Virus record (IMG/VR): IMGVR_UViG_3300025687_000309
Coordinates: 1-24,746 of that record
Strand: one strand, 5' to 3'
Source of the DNA: a virus
DNA: 24,746 nucleotides
Shown here one piece after another: positions 14,377 through 20,907 of the stretch (position 1 is its first letter; each line of letters begins with the position of its first letter). Below the pieces are notes generated by a model that made no database searches, had not been told where the DNA came from, and saw nothing but the letters and a program-made list of their open reading frames with translations. A program made the translations under genes and the position numbers.

Positions 14377-14742
14377 ATGACAAGGAACGCAGTCCACAGC
14401 CCCGCCGAAGTCACCGCCATACTCAACCAACTCGTCAACGACAAGACGACCATCAAGTTCACGAAGCGTGAGCAGGGCGGCTACTTCGTCGAGTGCAACG
14501 GCCTTCGGCTCGGCTGGGTCGTGAAGTCCTACGGAAGCAGCAAGTGGAGCGCCTACACCTACGATGATCGCCAGGAATACGGTGTCATCAAGCTTGGCTT
14601 CCAGTCCTCCACTCGACAGGATGCTTCCGACTCCCTCGCCGAAAGGCTTGGACGGCTTTGCAGCAGCCGCGAAGAGTTCGAGGTCGCTGCGGAGCGCCGC
14701 TACTGCGACCAGCAGCGTTCGCTTCTCATTGCGGCCCGCTGA
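14377..14742 (+). CDS. First early gene, unknown function
   Basis: A 121-residue protein translated from ATG 14377, which coincides with the predicted transcription start. It has an N-terminal helix (SPAEVTAILNQLVNDKTTIKF), a beta-rich centre (GGYFVECNGLRLGWVVKSYGSSKWSAYTYD) and a C-terminal helix rich in Arg and Glu. I do not recognise a family. Being first behind a probable operator, it could be a regulator or an early host-takeover protein, but that is only positional. A long opposite-strand frame covers the same bases and is judged a shadow. Confidence 0.65.
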   Translation: MTRNAVHSPAEVTAILNQLVNDKTTIKFTKREQGGYFVECNGLRLGWVVKSYGSSKWSAYTYDDRQEYGVIKLGFQSSTRQDASDSLAERLGRLCSSREEFEVAAERRYCDQQRSLLIAAR

Positions 14743-14824
14743 GACAGTCGAAACCCGCTGCGGCGGGTCGTGCGGAACTCGCCCACCGCACCTGATGAGA
14801 CAGGCGACAACCAAGGAGACCAAC
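14743..14824 (+). other. Short intergenic gap with small hairpin
   Basis: The gap holds one 6-bp hairpin (ACCCGC at 14753-14758, GCGGGT at 14763-14768, loop TGCG) without a T run, and the ribosome binding site AAGGAGA shortly before ATG 14825. I see no promoter. Confidence 0.4.
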
Positions 14825-14995
14825 ATGACCAGAGCAACTGCCCAGCCCACCTACGCCGACTACCTGCGCTACTGCGAATACGCCAAGGTCGATCCGTATC
14901 CTCGTGACGGATTTGAAGGCACCAGCATCAACGCCGTGATGGTGCGTCGCATCGTCGCTCAATGGGTCGCTAAGAACGCAGAGGAGATCGCCTGA
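14825..14995 (+). CDS. 56-residue protein, unknown
   Basis: A small protein (MTRATAQPTYADYLRYCEYA... to ...KNAEEIA) started at ATG 14825 by AAGGAGA with normal spacing. It contains aromatic YADYLRYCEYAKVDPYP and a C-terminal helix (NAVMVRRIVAQWVAKNAEE). No family recognised. An ACTGCCCA copy lies inside it at 14837-14844, twelve bases after the start codon's first base. It begins a run of very small, closely packed genes. Confidence 0.6.
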   Translation: MTRATAQPTYADYLRYCEYAKVDPYPRDGFEGTSINAVMVRRIVAQWVAKNAEEIA

Positions 14996-14996
14996 C

Positions 14997-15200
14997 ATGC
15001 GCATCTCACGAATCTTCGTCCACGACGGCGACGACGCCACCCCACACATCGATCACTACGACACGACTGGTCGTGAGTGGTGGGCGTTGCGGATCGCTGG
15101 CAGCAACCTCGAAGTGTCGATCCATTTCAACGACGCTGACGCTCTCATCCATTTCGTCGCCGAACTCGACCGACTCAAAGAAGCGCTGGAGATCGACTGA
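14997..15200 (+). CDS. 67-residue protein, unknown
   Basis: Begins one base after the preceding stop. The sequence MRISRIFVHDGDD, REWWALRIAGSNLEVSIHFNDADAL and a C-terminal helix (LIHFVAELDRLKEALEID) suggest a small alpha/beta protein. No conserved catalytic residues stand out and I do not recognise a family. It ends in a TGATG overlap with the next gene, so it belongs to the same translationally coupled run. Confidence 0.6.
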   Translation: MRISRIFVHDGDDATPHIDHYDTTGREWWALRIAGSNLEVSIHFNDADALIHFVAELDRLKEALEID

Positions 15201-15346
15201 TGCCGAAGACCATCAAGCCGTGCGGCACGATCGCCGCCTACCGCCGACACCTCCGCAACAGCGAACAGCCGTGCGAAGCTTGCCGTCTCGAATGGGCCAG
15301 ATACAACCGAGAGTTGTGGCAGGGACGCAAGGTGCTCAAGCGATGA
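15200..15346 (+). CDS. 48-residue zinc-knuckle protein (CGT-H-PCxxC type), copy 1
   Basis: The start at ATG 15200 overlaps the upstream stop (TGATG). The protein carries C8-G-T, His17, and P-C25-x2-C28 with the exact spacing C-x8-H-x7-C-x2-C. The consensus CGT..aY.rH.r..E.PCeaCr is common in short actinophage and actinobacterial proteins. The four Cys/His residues probably bind zinc. The same motif recurs at 23341-23619 and as a C-terminal domain of the WhiB protein at 23609-24007. The remainder is basic, suggesting nucleic-acid or protein contact. Function unknown. Confidence 0.7.
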   Translation: MPKTIKPCGTIAAYRRHLRNSEQPCEACRLEWARYNRELWQGRKVLKR

Positions 15347-15495
15347 ACCGCATCCGCTGCCTCAACTGCGATCGGGTGTTCCCGTCGCCTGGCTCGTTCG
15401 CACATCCCGCCCACCTGTGCGCCCGCACCACGAAGCCGACAGAGCACGAACGGCTCGCCAAGATCATCCCACTCTTCCGTAAGGAGCAACCGTGA
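15343..15495 (+). CDS. 50-residue zinc-finger-like protein
   Basis: Begins in an ATGA overlap. Cys6 and Cys9 (RCLNCDRVF) together with His21/His24 and Cys26 (FAHPAHLC) form a compact zinc-finger-like pattern in the first half. The second half is a charged helix (EHERLAKIIPLFRKEQ). No named family is recognised. It is one of five mini zinc-binding candidates between 14155 and 17218. The stop overlaps the GTG of the next gene. Confidence 0.65.
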   Translation: MNRIRCLNCDRVFPSPGSFAHPAHLCARTTKPTEHERLAKIIPLFRKEQP

Positions 15496-15641
15496 ACCCG
15501 AAGAAGCATCGAAGCCCGCAGCAGGTGCGCACCGTCATCGCCAACATCTTGGACGAGATGGAACGCCACGGGATCAGCGCACTCAGCCAAGAGGATTTGC
15601 GTCGCATCATCCGACGTTGCGACAAGGAACTCGAACGATGA
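15492..15641 (+). CDS. 49-residue basic helical protein
   Basis: GTG 15492 is in a GTGA overlap and AAGGAG lies just upstream at 15481-15486. The peptide is helical and basic (SPQQVRTVIANILDEMERHGI, EDLRRIIRRCDKELER). It may be a small helical DNA-binding or adaptor protein; I do not recognise a family. It is coupled by an ATGA overlap to the resolvase-like nuclease that follows, so a joint expression unit is likely. Confidence 0.6.
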   Translation: MNPKKHRSPQQVRTVIANILDEMERHGISALSQEDLRRIIRRCDKELER

Positions 15642-15976
15642 AGCCCGCCTCGATCAAAGCCAAGGGTCGCACTGCTGAGAACCTCGTCGTCGAGTTTCTG
15701 CGCACCTGGTGGCCGATGGCTGAACGTCGGCGTCTCGGCGGCATCCACGATCGTGGAGATGTCGCCGGTGTGCCTGGCACCGTCGTCGAGGTGAAGTCGG
15801 GTGCGAAGATCGAACTCGGAACGTGGATGCGTGAACTCGATGTGGAGGTCGCCAACGACCACGCCGAACACGGTGTGCTCGTCATCAAGCCGAGAGGGAC
15901 AACCGACGCATCCCAGTTCTACGCTGTCGTCAGGCTCGACGAATGGTGTCGTCTGCGGAGAGCATCCAATGTCTGA
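15638..15976 (+). CDS. PD-(D/E)XK nuclease, Holliday-junction-resolvase-like
   Basis: A 112-residue nuclease. The order of motifs is AKGRTAENLVVEFL (Glu14), RRLGGIHDRGDVAGVP (Asp41), VVEVKSGAKIEL (Glu51, Lys53), then VLVIKPRG and a C-terminal strand/helix (YAVVRLDEW). This is the PD-(D/E)XK core as seen in archaeal Hjc-like and phage resolvase-type proteins of similar size. It probably cleaves branched DNA during replication or before packaging. ATG 15638 overlaps the upstream stop, so longer upstream readings are not needed. It is the first clear DNA-metabolism enzyme of the right-hand module. Confidence 0.8.
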   Translation: MKPASIKAKGRTAENLVVEFLRTWWPMAERRRLGGIHDRGDVAGVPGTVVEVKSGAKIELGTWMRELDVEVANDHAEHGVLVIKPRGTTDASQFYAVVRLDEWCRLRRASNV

Positions 15977-16097
15977 CATTTGGCGTTGCCCTGCCTGCGG
16001 GCAGACGATCACTGTGCTGGTGCCTGTCACCACACCACCGACCTGCACCCGTCACGCCGGCGGAGGCAAAGCAATGAAGAAAGAGGAGAAGCCATGA
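15969..16097 (+). CDS. 42-residue zinc-ribbon protein
   Basis: ATG 15969 starts eight bases before the upstream stop in a different frame. WRCPACGQTITVLV gives Cys7 and Cys10, and TCTRH gives Cys26 and His29: a CxxC...CxxH ribbon. The tail KKEEKP is charged. Small proteins of this form are common in phage early regions and their function is generally unknown. It ends in an ATGA overlap with the next gene. Confidence 0.65.
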   Translation: MSDIWRCPACGQTITVLVPVTTPPTCTRHAGGGKAMKKEEKP

Positions 16098-16378
16098 ACC
16101 GTTCGAGGATCATCGTCACCGTGCTGCACCCTGACGGCACCTATCACCTGCTGGAGGTGCCATCCGATCATCGACTCACCGTCGACGGGATGGGCGCTGT
16201 CATCCTGCGAGACCTCACCCACACCACGGGCGACGCATCCGAGATCGAGGTCGACGACATGCCGACACAACTGCGGTTGCTCGCACACCCGTTCACCGGC
16301 CTCACGATGAGCAACAAGGACCGCTCCGTGATCGCTCACGCCGCCGACCTCATCAAGAAGCTGGAAGCGAACCGATGA
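16094..16378 (+). CDS. 94-residue protein, unknown
   Basis: Starts at ATG 16094 with GAGGAG at 16083-16088 and an ATGA overlap. The first half is beta-rich (RIIVTVLHPDGTYHLLEVP, GAVILRDLTHTTGD) and the second carries the helix SNKDRSVIAHAADLIKKLEANR. No family recognised and no enzymatic signature is seen. It is coupled by an ATGA overlap to the hexapeptide-repeat gene. Confidence 0.6.
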   Translation: MNRSRIIVTVLHPDGTYHLLEVPSDHRLTVDGMGAVILRDLTHTTGDASEIEVDDMPTQLRLLAHPFTGLTMSNKDRSVIAHAADLIKKLEANR

Positions 16379-17046
16379 CTGATTCGCAGATCCCTGACGG
16401 TTGGCATCGTCACCCGAACGGTGGAGGACTCGTCGAAAACACGGCATGCGTTGAAAACAGCGCCTACATCGCTCATGACGCTCGGGTGTACGACAACGCT
16501 CATGTGTACGACAACGCTCAGGTGTACGACAACGCCCAGGTGTCGGGCAACGCTCAGGTGTACAACAACGCTTGGGTGCACGACAACGCCCAGGTGTCGG
16601 GCAACGCTCGGGTGTACGACAACGCCCAGGTGTCGGGCAACGCTCGGGTGTACGACAACGCTCATGTGTTCGGCGACGCTTGGGTGTACGACAACGCCCA
16701 GGTGTCGGGCAACGCTCGGGTGTACGACAACGCTCATGTGTTCGGCGACGCTCGGGTGTCGGGCAACGCTCAGGTGTACGACAACGCCCAGGTGTCAGGC
16801 GACGCTGACCTCAACCATCGGCGAGACATCCTTATGATCGGGCCGATCGGCAGCGAACATCAAACGATCACCGTTTTCTGCACAGCAACCGGACATTTAG
16901 TGTCAGTCGGCTGTTGGCAAAATCATCACATCGACGAGTTGGCAGACGAAGTTCAACGTCGAGCACCAGAACACGCCGACGAGTATGCGGCTACGGAAAC
17001 CCTGATCCGTTTACGAATCAAAGAATGGGAGGATCGCCGTGACTGA
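16375..17046 (+). CDS. Hexapeptide-repeat left-handed beta-helix protein
   Basis: A 223-residue protein. After a short start (MTDSQIPDGWHRHPNGGG), residues about 19-144 form roughly 21 six-residue repeats of the type x-V-(Y/S/F)-(D/G)-(N/D)-A, the pattern of a left-handed parallel beta-helix with three repeats per turn, about seven turns. A C-terminal domain follows: DILMIGPIGSEHQTITVF, then VSVGCW and HHIDELADEV, ending in RIKEWEDRRD. I recognise this combination from bacterial and phage proteins of unknown function. Being in the early module it is unlikely to be a tail fibre. No acyltransferase catalytic residues are evident. Its first 19 bases after the initial base are repeated at the start of the gene at 17039. 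Confidence 0.82.
   Translation: MTDSQIPDGWHRHPNGGGLVENTACVENSAYIAHDARVYDNAHVYDNAQVYDNAQVSGNAQVYNNAWVHDNAQVSGNARVYDNAQVSGNARVYDNAHVFGDAWVYDNAQVSGNARVYDNAHVFGDARVSGNAQVYDNAQVSGDADLNHRRDILMIGPIGSEHQTITVFCTATGHLVSVGCWQNHHIDELADEVQRRAPEHADEYAATETLIRLRIKEWEDRRD
16376..16394 (+). repeat. 19-bp direct repeat at gene starts, copy 1
   Basis: TGACTGATTCGCAGATCCC, starting at the second base of the ATG of the beta-helix gene, is identical to 17040-17058, the start of the 59-residue gene. Confidence 0.9.
16483..16806 (+). repeat. Tandem 18-bp repeats (18 units) coding the beta-helix
   Basis: Eighteen in-frame 18-bp units encode uninterrupted hexapeptides such as QVSGNA, RVYDNA, HVYDNA and HVFGDA. Some blocks recur almost identically, for example a 36-bp QVSGNA-RVYDNA pair (three times) and the HVFGDA unit (twice after RVYDNA). 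The high DNA identity, beyond what the protein pattern needs, suggests recent expansion or recombination. Confidence 0.9.
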
Positions 17047-17218
17047 TTCGCAGATCCCACGCCCCGAACCTGGCACCACCGTCTGCTTGGCTCACCACAC
17101 CTTCGCCTGGTGCGCCTGGTGCGAAACCGACGAAGAACGCCTCGCCAACTGGACCACCGATCCTGACAAGGTTGACGCAGTCAGGCAGTACGTTCGGACT
17201 CGCTCGCAATGGCAATGA
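17039..17218 (+). CDS. 59-residue zinc-binding candidate
   Basis: GTG 17039 lies seven bases before the upstream stop in another frame. The N-terminus MTDSQIP is identical to that of the beta-helix protein, and the shared DNA runs 19 bases. VCLAHHTFAWCAWCE contains Cys16-x2-His19 and Cys25-x2-Cys28, a compact zinc-site pattern. The C-terminal half is helical and ends RTRSQWQ. Function unknown. The shared start suggests that a small gene-boundary segment was duplicated or reused. Confidence 0.65.
   Translation: MTDSQIPRPEPGTTVCLAHHTFAWCAWCETDEERLANWTTDPDKVDAVRQYVRTRSQWQ
17040..17058 (+). repeat. 19-bp direct repeat at gene starts, copy 2
   Basis: Identical to 16376-16394. The two genes share the amino-terminal MTDSQIP but no similarity after it. 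Confidence 0.9.
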
Positions 17219-17239
17219 CCAGCACCAACACAGAAAGCA

Positions 17240-17247
17240 ACTGCCCA
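17240..17247 (+). promoter_or_regulatory. ACTGCCCA start-associated element, copy 3
   Basis: ACTGCCC at 17240-17246 is followed directly by ATG 17247. CAGAAAG at 17231-17237 is a weak Shine-Dalgarno-like tract. The arrangement is the same as at 6452. Confidence 0.65.
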
Positions 17248-17513
17248 TGAAAACCAGAGACAAGACCACGATCCAACTCACCGCCGACCTCCACATCGAG
17301 GTGGAGCGCAGCATCTTCCAGCACCACAACGGCGAAGTCTGGGTTGCGCTCACCACCCAGAACCGCACCTATCGAGGCTCCTGGAGCGACGGTGAAATCG
17401 ACGCCGCCGAAGGTGTCGCCATCAAACAGTTGAAGCGTGAGTTCAACCGCTGGCTGATGTCGACGACGATCGACAAGACCGATCCGCACGCCGACGCTGC
17501 GAGGCGCATCTGA
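17247..17513 (+). CDS. 88-residue protein, unknown
   Basis: Starts at ATG 17247, fixed by the adjoining ACTGCCC element. The protein is beta-rich at first (TTIQLTADLHIEVERSIFQH, GEVWVALTTQNRTYRGSWSD) and then helical (AAEGVAIKQLKREFNRWLMS). It resembles no family that I can name. The stop overlaps the RecB-like gene (TGATG), so it may be a small partner of that nuclease. Confidence 0.65.
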   Translation: MKTRDKTTIQLTADLHIEVERSIFQHHNGEVWVALTTQNRTYRGSWSDGEIDAAEGVAIKQLKREFNRWLMSTTIDKTDPHADAARRI

Positions 17514-18970
17514 TGAACGACGATCTGATGACATCCGAAACCCGGCGAGACCGCTGGGGCCGATACCTCGTCGTGCCACCGCAAGGCGGCAAACCGCAGG
17601 GCTACACGCGTGCCACCACCATCGCCAAAACACTCGATGACACCTCGTCGCTGATGGCATGGGGTGAACGGATGACAGCGATCGGGCTCGCCCGCCGCCC
17701 TGATCTCGTCGCCACGATCGACACAGTCAAAGACGACAAAGACGCACTCAACCGGATCTGCAGCGCAGCGAAAGAAGCAGGTGGTGCGACAGTCAGGCGT
17801 GACCTCGGCACAGCCCTCCACAGCATCCTCGAACGCTGGTGGACCGAACCAGGCTACGTCCCACCTCCAGCACACATCGCCGATGTGAACGCTGTCTGCG
17901 ACGCACTCAAAGCACACCAGCTCACCGTCGTCGACGGCATGAACGAACGGATCGTCGTCCACGACACACATCGTGTCGCCGGCACCTTCGACCTCATCCT
18001 CGAAGACGCCTCAGGGTTGCGCACCATCGCCGACATCAAAACCGGCAGCAGCGTCAAGTTCGGTGCGCTCGGCTTCGCCGTGCAGTTGAGCATCTACGCG
18101 ACCGCCGACAACCTCTACAACCAAGGCAGCGCCGCAGACGGCAGCGAAGACGTGCGTGAACCGATGCCCGAGGTGCGACAAGACCAGGCGATCATCATCC
18201 ACGTCGAACCAGGCTCAGGTGTGTGCGAACTCCACCGGCTCACCCTCGACCCGACCCTCGTCGACCTCGCCATGACCGTGCGCCGAATGCGAGCACGCAA
18301 AGACCTCATCGACGTGCTCCCCAACATCCGCAACCCGCGAGACCAATGGTTGCGTGACAGGGTGTGGCGACTCGTCGACGAAGACCGGCAACGAGTCGTC
18401 GCAGCCTGGCCACGACACATCGCCACACCCACCAAACACGTCGAGCCGTACACAGACGCAGAGATCGACGAGATCATCCCAGCGCTTGAACTTGTCGAAC
18501 GAGCGTTGGAGTTCCCGTTTGCCGACCCTGATCCTGGCAAACCTGCACCAGCCAAGAAGCCACGGAAGAAGGCGCAACCGGCTGCACCGTCCACGGAGGC
18601 ACCCGCAGAAGGCCCGCTGCGGGCCGAACAGCTCGACGACCTCCGCATGTCGTTCGCACAACTTGACGAGCGTCAGAAAGCGCTCGTGGGTGAACTCGTC
18701 GCCGAAGCACATGCCGCCGACCTCCCGATCCGAGTACAAAAGATGCCGTCACGACGCCGATGCGAGATCGCCGCCGGCATCTTCGAAGCGCTCACCCGCT
18801 GGCCCGACGACCACGAAACCCGAATGCGAGATCTGCTCGCTGTCGCCCTTGACGACGACACCGTGCTCATGCCAACCTTGCCGCTCGGCGCAGCAATCGG
18901 ATTGCTCGACGACGAGCAGGCTGCCACCTGGCGGCAAACCATCTCCCTCGGCGCAACCGTCGAGGCGTGA
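17513..18970 (+). CDS. RecB-like PD-(D/E)XK exonuclease
   Basis: A 485-residue protein whose residues 95-200 carry the RecB/Cas4-type nuclease motifs: GTALH (His103), VAGTFDLIL (Asp160), TIADIKTG (Asp174, Lys176) and AVQLSIYA (Gln191, Tyr195). It is expected to degrade or resect DNA ends, for recombination or host DNA turnover. After about residue 340 a Pro/Ala/Lys linker leads to a C-terminal helical domain (LRAEQLDDLRMSFAQLDERQKALVGELV) of unknown role. No helicase domain is fused, but a SNF2-type helicase lies 2 kb downstream. ATG 17513 overlaps the upstream stop. Confidence 0.85.
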   Translation: MNDDLMTSETRRDRWGRYLVVPPQGGKPQGYTRATTIAKTLDDTSSLMAWGERMTAIGLARRPDLVATIDTVKDDKDALNRICSAAKEAGGATVRRDLGTALHSILERWWTEPGYVPPPAHIADVNAVCDALKAHQLTVVDGMNERIVVHDTHRVAGTFDLILEDASGLRTIADIKTGSSVKFGALGFAVQLSIYATADNLYNQGSAADGSEDVREPMPEVRQDQAIIIHVEPGSGVCELHRLTLDPTLVDLAMTVRRMRARKDLIDVLPNIRNPRDQWLRDRVWRLVDEDRQRVVAAWPRHIATPTKHVEPYTDAEIDEIIPALELVERALEFPFADPDPGKPAPAKKPRKKAQPAAPSTEAPAEGPLRAEQLDDLRMSFAQLDERQKALVGELVAEAHAADLPIRVQKMPSRRRCEIAAGIFEALTRWPDDHETRMRDLLAVALDDDTVLMPTLPLGAAIGLLDDEQAATWRQTISLGATVEA

Positions 18971-18982
18971 CACCAAGGAGAC

Positions 18983-18990
18983 ACTGCCCA
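18983..18990 (+). promoter_or_regulatory. ACTGCCCA start-associated element, copy 4
   Basis: ACTGCCCA at 18983-18990 is one base short of the ATG at 18992, with AAGGAG at 18975-18980 upstream. Together with the preceding C it is complementary over 8 bases to the loop GGGCAGTG of the hairpin at 2906-2940. Confidence 0.65.
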
Positions 18991-18991
18991 C

Positions 18992-19447
18992 ATGAATGAC
19001 CTTCACGAACTGATCGAGCAGCATCGTTGCGATGATCCTGCCGACACGACCGCTGCGATCTTTGCTGCGATCCGACTCCCTGAGCGTTACCGCTCACTGT
19101 TCTTCGCTGTGGTGCGTGACGAATGCCGACGGATGGCACGTTACGCAACTGTGGCGAACCTGACCGGCACGACCGACGACCAAGGGCAGTACGAAACCCA
19201 ATGCGTCTCCGTCGTCGGTCGTGCCGCTTGGCTTTCTGAACGCATCTACTGCGGTGGGGAGCGAGGCTACGTCGTCATCGGACAGATGACCGTCGAAGAC
19301 CACCTTGCACGCATCCAGTTCCAGCAGTCGTTGGTGAACGGCATCAGCCGTGACATCGAACGTCACCAGGAATGGATCGCACAGATCGAAGCCACCCCGA
19401 ACGCCGTCTGCCTCGACGACGTGTACGTTCCGGCGGTGGCATCATGA
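18992..19447 (+). CDS. Phage protein of unknown function (DECRR motif)
   Basis: A 151-residue protein started at ATG 18992 by AAGGAG plus the ACTGCCCA element. The N-terminal region has LIEQHRCDDPADTTAAIFAAIRLPERYRSLFF, then VVRDECRRMARYATVANL, a pattern I recognise from conserved hypothetical early genes in actinophages ('lf.pvlrdECRr..R'). The second half includes ISRDIERHQEWIAQIE, a helix. No catalytic motif is clear. Neighbours are a RecB-like nuclease and the IS110-like protein, with which it overlaps by four bases. Confidence 0.7.
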   Translation: MNDLHELIEQHRCDDPADTTAAIFAAIRLPERYRSLFFAVVRDECRRMARYATVANLTGTTDDQGQYETQCVSVVGRAAWLSERIYCGGERGYVVIGQMTVEDHLARIQFQQSLVNGISRDIERHQEWIAQIEATPNAVCLDDVYVPAVAS

Positions 19448-20433
19448 ACTCGCATCCGACCAATACCTCTCCGACTCCCAGCGAAGGCACGTCGGATGCG
19501 ACCCCTCTGCAACTCGGCCAAACCGAAAACGAAAACCATGAGGGGAACGCCGAGTTGCACCTTCTCGACCCTGACCACACTCTGCACGAAACCCATACAC
19601 CTCCCGTCAGGGTCGACCCTTCTGCCGACGACCATCACCAAGGCGAAACCCACCGGCGTCTCGTCGTCGGCAACTTCTCCAACCAACCATCGTCAGCAAA
19701 TGGATTAACGCAGAGCCAAGGTTCTCGCGCTGGCGATGGTTGGTTGGAACTCCGCATCTGGGCAGAAATGTTCGAAGACGCAATGCAACAACGCATCGCA
19801 GCGAACAACCGTGCAGAACGAGGCGGAGTCGACCCGAGCGTCTACGCCGCCTACACCGACGCACTCCAAAAAGCGGAGAACGTCTGCGCACTCGAAATGC
19901 GACGCTGCTACCGGCGAGTCGTACCCGAGTCGATCCGCACATGGCAGAAGAACACGCACGGCCTCGGCGAACACGCCATCGCACGCCTCCTCGGCCACCT
20001 CGGACATCCCAGAATCGCCACACCACACCATTGGGAAGGCACTGGCAGCGCACGCACCCTCATCGCAGATGAACCGTTCGAGCGCACCATCGGCCAACTC
20101 TGGCAATACTGCGGACATGGTCGAGCAGAACGCAAACGGAAAGGGATGACCGCCACCGAACTCGCAGCGCAAGGCTCACCGGTGTTGAAGATGATCGTCC
20201 ACATCATCGCCGAATGCACCATGAAGCAGAAGGCGTCGCCGTACCGTGTCGTCTACGACGACATCAAGACCAAATGCGCAGACAAGACGCACAGCGTCGA
20301 ATGTGTCCGCTGCGGACCGAGCGGCAAACCTGCGCAACCAGGCACACCGTGGAAACCTGGACACATCCACGCACACGCACTCAGGATCACCGGCAAGGAA
20401 ATCCTGCGAGACCTCTGGCTCGTCGCCAGATGA
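19444..20433 (+). CDS. Protein with IS110-transposase-like C-terminal (Transposase_20-like) domain
   Basis: A 329-residue protein starting at ATG 19444 (ATGA overlap). The first roughly 95 residues are low-complexity and polar. A helical segment (ELRIWAEMFEDAMQQRI to LEMRRCYRRVVPESI) is followed by HGLGEHAIARLLGHLG, a helix-hairpin-helix-like G-x-G element, then QLWQYCGHGRAERKRKG, SPVLKMIVHIIAECTMK, PYRVVYDDIK, and the end HALRITGKEILRDLWLVAR. This order resembles the C-terminal half of IS110-family transposases. The RuvC-like DEDD domain of those enzymes is absent, and I cannot place their catalytic serine. It is probably a DNA- or RNA-binding relative rather than an active transposase. A CVRC pair lies in a variable loop. 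The similarity is motif-level. Confidence 0.6.
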   Translation: MNSHPTNTSPTPSEGTSDATPLQLGQTENENHEGNAELHLLDPDHTLHETHTPPVRVDPSADDHHQGETHRRLVVGNFSNQPSSANGLTQSQGSRAGDGWLELRIWAEMFEDAMQQRIAANNRAERGGVDPSVYAAYTDALQKAENVCALEMRRCYRRVVPESIRTWQKNTHGLGEHAIARLLGHLGHPRIATPHHWEGTGSARTLIADEPFERTIGQLWQYCGHGRAERKRKGMTATELAAQGSPVLKMIVHIIAECTMKQKASPYRVVYDDIKTKCADKTHSVECVRCGPSGKPAQPGTPWKPGHIHAHALRITGKEILRDLWLVAR

Positions 20434-20470
20434 ACCAACCAACCCCAACACACCAAAGGAACCAACAACT

Positions 20471-20890
20471 ATGAACGACATCGACGACTTCACCTCCGGC
20501 GGCACCAGCCTGCCCGCAGTCAAGTTCTCAGAGATCGGAGACACCATCTCCGGCCAGATCGTCGACGGACGCAAACTCGAAGACCGCGCACCCGACGGCA
20601 CCGTCAAAACCTGGTCGAACGGCGACCCGATGCACGTCTACGTGTTTGACCTCGACACTGATGGTGACGGCAGCGCCGATCACAGCCTGTGGGTCCGAGG
20701 CAACATGGTGAAGGTGCTGCGCCAGGCGCTCGCCGACGCCGGCGTCAAGCCCAGCGACAACCCGAAAATCACGGTCAAGTTCACCGAATACGGCGAACCG
20801 TCACGGAAGGGCTACAGCGCACCCAAACTGTTCAAGGCGAAAGCGGAGAAGGTGGCGAAGCCGACCGCCGCCGACCTCGACGACTTCTGA
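20471..20890 (+). CDS. Single-stranded DNA-binding-like protein
   Basis: A 139-residue protein from ATG 20471, with AAAGGA upstream at 20455-20460. The opening FTSGGTSLPAVKFSEIGDTISGQIV, then MHVYVFDLDTDGDG, SLWVRGNMVKVLRQAL and the final basic/acidic tail match the phage SSB-like family of OB-fold proteins found beside RecB-like nucleases in actinophages. The terminal DLDDF resembles the acidic tip used by SSB proteins to recruit partners. It would protect replication intermediates. The methyltransferase downstream has the same last four residues, VDDF versus LDDF. Confidence 0.72.
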   Translation: MNDIDDFTSGGTSLPAVKFSEIGDTISGQIVDGRKLEDRAPDGTVKTWSNGDPMHVYVFDLDTDGDGSADHSLWVRGNMVKVLRQALADAGVKPSDNPKITVKFTEYGEPSRKGYSAPKLFKAKAEKVAKPTAADLDDF

Positions 20891-20899
20891 GATTGGACC

Positions 20900-20907
20900 A
20901 CTGCCCA
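20900..20907 (+). promoter_or_regulatory. ACTGCCCA start-associated element, copy 5
   Basis: ACTGCCC at 20900-20906 abuts the ATG at 20907, ten bases after the SSB stop. The upstream Shine-Dalgarno match is poor (GATTGGA), so this is the copy where the element may matter most for start selection. Confidence 0.65.

Noticed and set aside
14365-14850. 161-codon - strand frame beginning with a hydrophobic, lipobox-like segment (MGWAVALVMLVSLVVACLIRC)
   Set aside because: It looked like a lipoprotein, but it would be the only gene on this strand, and it opposes a gene placed exactly at a consensus promoter. Kept as a shadow.
16483-16806. Regular repeats considered as a CRISPR array
   Set aside because: The period is 18 bp with no unique spacers, the units are in frame, and they encode hexapeptides of a beta-helix.
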